DNA of 64,000 nt from Salinispora tropica CNB-440 (GTDB taxonomy: Bacteria > Actinomycetota > Actinomycetes > Mycobacteriales > Micromonosporaceae): the NCBI RefSeq assembly GCF_000016425.1, contig NC_009380.1:4902144-4966143 (forward strand), written 5' to 3'. The translations under genes and the position numbers were made by a program. Below the pieces are notes generated by a model. The model was not told where the DNA came from. It was given only the letters and a program-made list of their open reading frames with translations, and searched no databases. Below are positions 58,843-64,000 of the stretch, piece after piece; positions within the stretch are counted from its first letter, which is position 1, and each line of letters starts with the position of its first letter.

Positions 58843-60219
58843 ATGGGGGAACTGGAGGAGAGGCTGGCGCGGCATACACGGAAGTTTGTTGACCGGCCGA
58901 TGACGCCAGACGAATTGCAGGTGATTAAACGCAGTGTCGCTGACTCCTACGCGGGAATCTGCGCATCATTAACCGATACGAGCATCTTACATAAGTTCAG
59001 TGAGGTAGTCACGGGGCCCGGGGCAGGATCCGGGATTCCGGTCTGGGGCGTCGGACAGGAGTCGAGTATCACCGACGCCGTTTTCCTCAACGCCATCCTG
59101 GCTCGCAGAAGTGACCTGCTCAACACTTATGTCTCACCGACCGCGATGGGCATCGTGCATCCGTCTGACAACGTGGCGCTCGCGCTGGTTCTGGGTGACT
59201 GGTTGAAGTGGACCGGCAAACAGTTTCTGGCTTCGGTAAATGTTCTGTTCAACCTTTCCGCCCGGTTCGCCGATAGTTACGACCCTGAGATAAACGGCTT
59301 TGACCATGATGCCGCCGCCACATTCTGGGTGGCACTCGCTGCGGGGCAGGCACTCGGCCTCTCCGAGGCCAAGCTTGTCGAGGCACAACGCATCGCCGGC
59401 GAGTTCGGGTTCACCAGTAATCAGGCTGCGGTCGGCGACGTCACCGATTGGAAGCACTGCACCTACGCGTCCGGTGCCATGCGGGGCCTACAGGCCGCCA
59501 GGCTGGCCCTGGCTGGATTCACCGGGCCAGCCTCCATCTACCAGGGAGATTTCGGCGCAGATCGATTCTACCGAAGTGGTGGGATGTCGTTCGACGCTGA
59601 ACCCGATCTCAGAACAATCATCTTCAAGAGGTGGCCGGCGCTCTTCTACTGCCAAACTCCGATTGACGTCGCACGGGAACTGTCCTCCCGCATCGGCGAT
59701 GTCACGGACATTCGACAGGTAAAGGTAGAGACCTACGACCGGGCCCTGCGAAACGGGGCCACACCATCAGCCGACAACCCCACCAGCCGGGCGGGCCGCA
59801 CACACTCTATTGCATACTGCGTCGCCACGGCGCTTCTCAAACCTGTCGAGTACGCCGACTTCGACGCGGATCGCGCGCGAGACCCTCAACTCCGGCGACT
59901 GTTGGGCAGGATCAGCGTCACGGAGAACTCGGCCATGACCAAGAAGTTCCCATCCTGCACCCCGTGCCGGATATCGATTACCCTCAAAGATGGCGAGGTC
60001 ATACGGCAGGGACGCGACTACTCGCGCGGCGACCCCCGGGATCCCCTGTCTGACGACGAAATTTCGGACAAGGTACGTAGGAACCTGAAAGGCCTGACGA
60101 GCCCCTCCAACGAAGAGGAGATCATCTCTGGCCTGTGGAATGCGGAAAGGCTCGATGGGTTGGCGGTCCTTCAGGCTCCGTTACAACAGAATCGGACGCG
60201 AAGGGGCGCACGGGAGTGA
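58843..60219 (+). CDS. MmgE/PrpD-family protein
   Basis: This is a 458-residue protein of the MmgE/PrpD (2-methylcitrate dehydratase/aconitate-decarboxylase-like) fold. Typical segments are DSYAGICASLTD, HPSDNVALALVLGDW and RFADSYDPEINGFDHDAAAT, plus LGLSEAKLVEAQRIAGEFGF and late KHCTYASGAMRGLQAA. Length fits the family. The ATG at 58843 is leaderless. The genes here use somewhat more A/T-ending codons than neighbours (e.g. VIKRSVADSYAGIC), hinting at transfer. It overlaps a SnoaL-like gene by GTGA, so they form a two-gene unit. The substrate is unknown. Confidence 0.85.
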   Translation: MGELEERLARHTRKFVDRPMTPDELQVIKRSVADSYAGICASLTDTSILHKFSEVVTGPGAGSGIPVWGVGQESSITDAVFLNAILARRSDLLNTYVSPTAMGIVHPSDNVALALVLGDWLKWTGKQFLASVNVLFNLSARFADSYDPEINGFDHDAAATFWVALAAGQALGLSEAKLVEAQRIAGEFGFTSNQAAVGDVTDWKHCTYASGAMRGLQAARLALAGFTGPASIYQGDFGADRFYRSGGMSFDAEPDLRTIIFKRWPALFYCQTPIDVARELSSRIGDVTDIRQVKVETYDRALRNGATPSADNPTSRAGRTHSIAYCVATALLKPVEYADFDADRARDPQLRRLLGRISVTENSAMTKKFPSCTPCRISITLKDGEVIRQGRDYSRGDPRDPLSDDEISDKVRRNLKGLTSPSNEEEIISGLWNAERLDGLAVLQAPLQQNRTRRGARE

Positions 60220-60617
60220 TTTCGGAGGAGCATTTCAAGCAGTACGTCGATGAATTCAATTCGGATGCCGACAAGTCGGATGCGGTGGATCGCTTCTACG
60301 CTCCTGACGCAGTCTTCAGGAACCCGTTCAAGGGAGAGTTTCGCGGCCGGGACGCCCTGGTCAATTTCTTCAACAGTGGAAAAGGGTCGGGACACGAGGG
60401 CATCCGCGAGATACTTCACCTCAAGAACCTCTTGATCGTCGAGGACAGGGTCGCAGCGCAGTTCGACATCGAGTGGCGCTGCCTGGCGGACACCAACTAC
60501 CTCGGCCCCCGAAAGAAGGGAGATGTCTTCTGGGGAAGGTGCGCAGCGTTTTACTCGTATACCGATCAGAAGTTCAACTACGTTGACCTATATCTCAATC
60601 TCGTCGATCAGACATAG
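60216..60617 (+). CDS. SnoaL/NTF2-like protein
   Basis: A 133-residue single-domain NTF2-fold protein (KQYVDEFNSDADKSDAVDRF, FRNPFKGEFRGRDALVNFFN, VAAQFDIEWRCLADTNYLGP) is of the type seen in polyketide cyclases and small-molecule isomerases. The GTG overlaps the MmgE/PrpD stop by 4 nt and AAGGGG lies upstream. It probably acts on the same metabolite, for example as an isomerase or binding protein (inference). The 239-nt gap after it, before nrdB, holds no gene that I can see. Confidence 0.82.
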   Translation: MISEEHFKQYVDEFNSDADKSDAVDRFYAPDAVFRNPFKGEFRGRDALVNFFNSGKGSGHEGIREILHLKNLLIVEDRVAAQFDIEWRCLADTNYLGPRKKGDVFWGRCAAFYSYTDQKFNYVDLYLNLVDQT

Positions 60618-60856
60618 CCGCAGCCACGCACCAGTCACCTCGCCCTGACCGCTCCGCCCGGCGCGGATCCGACCGCGCCGAGCCTCCACCGTCCGCGACG
60701 AGTCGAGGAAGCGTCCACTTCCGCACCCGGCTTCGCACGTTCCGACCGCCGTTCCGACCGCCGTTCCGGCAGCCGGATGACGGCGAGCAGGTCGCGCACC
60801 ACGAATCACACCGCGAACGTGGTCAACGCAGCCGGTGGCGGAAGTGGGACCGATGG

Positions 60857-61909
60857 TCAGAAGTCGTCGTCGAAGGTGACGCTCCCGCTGACCCCCATCT
60901 GGTACGCCGACACCCGCCGCTCGAAGAAGTTCGACAACTCCTGTACGTCCTGCAACTCCATGAAGGCGAACGGGTTCGCGCTGCCGTACATCGGTGCGAT
61001 CCCGAGCGTGACCAGCCGCCGGTCCGCGACGTGCTGGAGGTACTCCCGCATGTCGGCCAGGGACAGCCCGGACACCCCCTGCTCGAGCAGGTCCTCGGCG
61101 AACTGGACCTCGCAGTCGACCGCCTCTGCCACCATCTCCTTGACCTGCCTTTCCAGGTCGGCGTCGAACAGGTCCGGCTCCTCGGCGCGGACGGTGTCCA
61201 CCACGTCGAAGGCAAAGGCCATGTGCATGGACTCGTCGCGGAACACCCAGTTGGTGCCCGACGCGAGACCGTTGAGCAGGCCCCGGGAGCGGAGGAAGTA
61301 GACGTAGGCGAAGGCGCCGTAGAAGAACAGCCCCTCGATGCAGGCGGCGAAGCAGATCAGGTTGAGCAGGAACGCCCGGCGGTCCGCCTGGGTCCGCAGC
61401 TCCCGCAGCTCGAAGATGGAGTCGATCCACCGGAAGCAGAACTCGGCCTTGCGGGCGATCGAGGGGATGTTCTCCACCGCCGCGAACGCCGCGAACCGCT
61501 CCTTCTCCTCCGGCACGTAGGTGTCGAGCAGGTTCAGGTAGAACTGGACGTGCACCGCCTCCTCGAAGAGCTGCCGGGACAGGTAGAGCCGGCCCTCCGG
61601 GGAGTTGACGTGCTGGTAGAGGTTGAGCACCAGATTGTTGGCGACGATCGTGTCTCCGGTGGCGAAGAAGGCGACCAGCCGGGACACCAGGTGCCGCTCG
61701 GCCGAGGAGAGCTTCGCCAGGTCGCCGAGGTCGGAATGCAGGTCCACCTCCTCGACCGTCCAGGTGTTCTTGATCGCCTCCTTGAACCGGTCGAAGAAGT
61801 GCGGGTACCGCATCGGGCGCAGGGTCAGGTCCATGCCGGGGTCGAGCAGCAGGTGCCGCTCACCAACGGCCGCGGCGGTCGCGGTACGGGTCTGGGCGTC
61901 GGTGGTCAT
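60857..61909 (-). CDS. nrdB: Class Ia ribonucleotide reductase beta subunit
   Basis: This 350-residue subunit makes the diiron-tyrosyl radical for dNTP synthesis. Iron ligands lie in SSAERHLVSR, the EEAVHVQFY segment (E-x2-H-x3-Y keeps the radical Tyr), LFFYGAFAYVYFLRSRG and RDESMHMAF. It lacks the fused domains of some class Ib forms. The ATG at 61909 overlaps the nrdA stop (ATGA); an ATG at 61915 is possible. The C-terminus (SVTFDDDF) is the peptide that docks on NrdA. Confidence 0.93.
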   Translation of the reverse strand: MTTDAQTRTATAAAVGERHLLLDPGMDLTLRPMRYPHFFDRFKEAIKNTWTVEEVDLHSDLGDLAKLSSAERHLVSRLVAFFATGDTIVANNLVLNLYQHVNSPEGRLYLSRQLFEEAVHVQFYLNLLDTYVPEEKERFAAFAAVENIPSIARKAEFCFRWIDSIFELRELRTQADRRAFLLNLICFAACIEGLFFYGAFAYVYFLRSRGLLNGLASGTNWVFRDESMHMAFAFDVVDTVRAEEPDLFDADLERQVKEMVAEAVDCEVQFAEDLLEQGVSGLSLADMREYLQHVADRRLVTLGIAPMYGSANPFAFMELQDVQELSNFFERRVSAYQMGVSGSVTFDDDF

Positions 61910-64000
61910 TGACATGCCTCGCAGCTTTCGGGGTTTTCCAGGGAGCAGGCCAGCGCCTCGGCGTCGGTCCCGGCGAAACCGGAGATCGACGACGCGGCAC
62001 CACCCGGCTGGGCCGACGACGCGACGGCGACACCCGGCTGGGCGGTCGACGTGACGGCGACTGTCGCCTGCTGGATCCGCGTCGCGGGACGGGACCGCAG
62101 GTAGTAGGTGGTCTTCAGCCCGGACTTCCAGGCGTACAGGTACATCGAGGAGAGCTTGCCGATCGTCGGCGCGGCCAGGAACAGGTTCAACGACTGAGAC
62201 TGGTCGATGTACGGGGCGCGGGCCGCGGCCAGGTCGATCAGTGCCCGCTGCGGAAGCTCCCACGCCGTACGAAACAGCTCCCGCACCTCGGCGGGCAGCT
62301 CGGCGAGGCCCTGTACCGACCCCTCCGCGCGCTTGATCTGGTCCCGGATCGATGCCGTCCACAGCCCGCGTGCCTTCAGCTCGCCGACCAGGTACGTGTT
62401 GACCTGAAGGAACTCACCGGACATGGTCTCGCGCTTGAACAGGTTGGACACCTGCGGCTCGATGCACTCGTAGCAGCCGGCGATCGAGGCGATCGTCGCC
62501 GTCGGCGCGATCGCCACCAGCAGCGAGTTACGCAGACCGTGCTCCCCGACCCGTGCCTTCAGCCCGGCCCACCGTTGCGGCTGGCTCGGCACGGCACCCC
62601 ACAGCTCCGGGTGCAGGTCGCCCCGGGCCGCGCGGGTCTGCGCGTACGCGGGATGCGGGCCGAACCGCTCGGCGAGCCCGGCGGAGGTCTCCAACGCGGT
62701 CAGGAAGATCTCCTCCTGCACCCGGGTGGAGAGCTCGCTCGCCTCGGCCGAGTCGAACGGCAGCCGGAGCGTGAAGAACGCGTCCTGCAGGCCCATCAGC
62801 CCGAGCCCGACCGGCCGCCAGCGCGGGTTCGAGGCCGCCGCCTGCTCGGCCGGGTAGTAGTTGATGTCGATCACGCGGTCGAGGAACACCACCGCGGTGC
62901 GGACGGTGTCCCGCAGCTTCTCCCAGTCCACCCCGTCGGCGGTGACGTGGGCGCCCAGGTTGACCGAGCCCAGGTTGCACACCGCGGTCTCAGCGTCATT
63001 GTTGACCTCGAGAATCTCGGTGCAGAGATTCGACAGGTGAATCGTGTTGCCGGGCTCCCCGGTCTGGTTGGACAGCGTGTTCGAGCGGTCCTTGAAGGTC
63101 ATCCACCCGTTGCCGGTCTGCGCCAGGGTGCGCATCATCCGCCCGTACAGGTCCCGGGCCTTGACCGTACGGACCGCCTTCTTCTCCGCGACCCGGTAGG
63201 CGGCGTCGAACTCCTCGCCGTACAGGTCGGGCAGCTCCGGGGCCTCGGACGGGTCGATCAGCGACCAGTCGCCGTCCGCCTCGACCCGCCGCATGAACTC
63301 GTCCGGGAGCCAGTTGGCCAGGTTCAGGTTGTGCGTACGCCGGGCGTCCTCGCCGGTGTTGTCCCGCAGCTCCAGGAACTCCTCGATGTCGGGGTGCCAG
63401 GGCTCCAGGTAGACGCAGGCCGCGCCCTTGCGCCGGCCTCCCTGGTTGACCGCGGCGACCCCGGCGTCGAGGGTCTTGAGGAACGGCACGATGCCGTTCG
63501 ACCGGCCGTTCGTCCCCCGGATCAGCGCGCCCCGGCCGCGTACCCGCGACCAGGCGATGCCGATGCCGCCGGAGAACTTCGACAGCTTCGCGACCTGGTG
63601 GTACCGCTGGTAGATGGAGTCCAGCTCGTCGCGGGGCGAGTCGACCAGGAAGCACGACGACATCTGGGTGTGCCGGGTGCCGGAGTTGAACAGCGTCGGC
63701 GAGCTGGGTAGGTATGCCAGCGACGACATCAACCGGTAGAACCCGATCGCCTCGGCCGGGGTCCCTGACAGTCCACAGGCCACCCGCAGCAGCCAGTACT
63801 GCGGGGTCTCCACCACCAGTCGCGACTGCGGGTGCCGCAGGAGGTAACGGTCCGCGACCGTACGCAGCCCGAAGTACTCAAACCGCAGGTCGCCGGCGGG
63901 GTCCACCGCGTCGTCCAGCTTGCGGGCGTTGCGGGACACGAAGGCAGCGGTCTCGTCGCTGATCAGGCCAAGGCCGTGGGCGTACCGGATGGACTGGCTG
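61906..64000 (-). CDS. nrdA: Class Ia ribonucleotide reductase alpha subunit, N-terminus outside window
   Basis: The catalytic subunit is open to the window edge (~698 residues visible). It reduces ribonucleotides with the radical from NrdB. Active-site features are SSCFLVD (first redox Cys), NLCTEI (radical Cys), AVCNLGSVNLG (second redox Cys) and the C-terminal shuttle pair CEACQ. The N-terminal ATP cone lies beyond the window. Just before the C-terminus, a Gly/Ala/Ser/Pro tail with two copies of a decapeptide (VAV.S.AQPG) lengthens the flexible arm. Confidence 0.93.
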   Translation of the reverse strand, partial: SQSIRYAHGLGLISDETAAFVSRNARKLDDAVDPAGDLRFEYFGLRTVADRYLLRHPQSRLVVETPQYWLLRVACGLSGTPAEAIGFYRLMSSLAYLPSSPTLFNSGTRHTQMSSCFLVDSPRDELDSIYQRYHQVAKLSKFSGGIGIAWSRVRGRGALIRGTNGRSNGIVPFLKTLDAGVAAVNQGGRRKGAACVYLEPWHPDIEEFLELRDNTGEDARRTHNLNLANWLPDEFMRRVEADGDWSLIDPSEAPELPDLYGEEFDAAYRVAEKKAVRTVKARDLYGRMMRTLAQTGNGWMTFKDRSNTLSNQTGEPGNTIHLSNLCTEILEVNNDAETAVCNLGSVNLGAHVTADGVDWEKLRDTVRTAVVFLDRVIDINYYPAEQAAASNPRWRPVGLGLMGLQDAFFTLRLPFDSAEASELSTRVQEEIFLTALETSAGLAERFGPHPAYAQTRAARGDLHPELWGAVPSQPQRWAGLKARVGEHGLRNSLLVAIAPTATIASIAGCYECIEPQVSNLFKRETMSGEFLQVNTYLVGELKARGLWTASIRDQIKRAEGSVQGLAELPAEVRELFRTAWELPQRALIDLAAARAPYIDQSQSLNLFLAAPTIGKLSSMYLYAWKSGLKTTYYLRSRPATRIQQATVAVTSTAQPGVAVASSAQPGGAASSISGFAGTDAEALACSLENPESCEACQ
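62001..62060 (-). repeat. Two 30-bp in-frame repeats in the NrdA tail
   Basis: Imperfect 30-bp tandem units encode VAVTSTAQPG and VAVASSAQPG, the flexible arm before the CEACQ cysteines. Confidence 0.7.

Noticed and set aside
61909..63711. Plus-strand 600-codon frame opposite nrdA
   Set aside because: Antisense to ribonucleotide reductase with all catalytic cysteines in the minus frame.

Overview
This 64-kb window is chromosomal DNA of a high-GC actinomycete, most likely a Micromonosporaceae (Micromonospora-like). The evidence is very high GC with G/C-rich third codon positions, many GTG/TTG starts and ATGA/GTGA stop-start overlaps, a WhiB protein, DUF397 and WXG100-type proteins, paired ArsA-like ATPases beside a PASTA-containing penicillin-binding protein, and frequent leaderless promoters. 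I see no rRNA, CRISPR array, integrase or intact insertion sequence. One tRNA gene (Pro, CGG) is present.

Layout. 0-2.9 kb: the end of an acyl-CoA carboxylase alpha subunit and an acyl-CoA dehydrogenase (branched-chain acyl-CoA catabolism). 2.9-4.3 kb: a packed set of very small minus-strand genes divergent from a mini GntR regulator. 4.5-5.9 kb: a secreted beta-helix protein. 6.1-16.6 kb: a divergent uptake and catabolism locus with a ROK repressor, an M81/MlrC-family protein and a ROK sugar kinase facing an oligopeptide-type ABC transporter and a CutC-family protein. 16.7-20.6 kb: DoxX, HAD phosphatase, a membrane Ser/Thr kinase and small proteins. 20.7-34 kb: a core locus matching the order known around M. 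tuberculosis Rv3677c-Rv3683 (MBL hydrolase, RidA, DUF4177 protein, two ArsA-like ATPases, WhiB, PonA2-type PBP, metallophosphoesterase). Here it has a cyclase-AAA-TPR signalling protein at one end and yqeY inserted near the other.

34-39.4 kb: a tRNA, a redoxin/TetR pair with two clear operators, a secreted PI-PLC, and a group of decayed ABC transporter genes around an intact TetR gene. 39.4-42.7 kb: an apparent iron-responsive island in which DtxR/IdeR-type boxes precede a Cys-rich DUF1540 protein, two DUF2470 (heme-utilisation-type) proteins and a ribosomal protein S4 gene. 43.4-47.9 kb: a tightly coupled operon of a Nudix protein, a nucleosidase and a multi-TM protein. The last two share an 18-residue glycine/glutamine motif resembling RHIM/BASS amyloid-signalling motifs; this is the best candidate for an undescribed conflict or immunity system.

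48-52 kb: a dienelactone-hydrolase-like protein lacking its nucleophile and a divergent glutamate decarboxylase/amino acid antiporter pair (acid resistance). 52-56 kb: a pentapeptide protein, a DUF397 pair, and an ESX-like/DUF1023/lipoprotein operon. 56-58.5 kb: a DrrAB-type exporter with a MerR regulator. 58.8-60.6 kb: a MmgE/PrpD and SnoaL-like pair. 60.9-64 kb: class Ia ribonucleotide reductase nrdAB, with nrdA running off the window.

A recurring promoter form, TANNNT followed by 6-8 nt and then directly by an ATG or GTG, marks many genes and was used to choose several starts. All functional calls come from reading the sequence and remembered family motifs; no database search was run.
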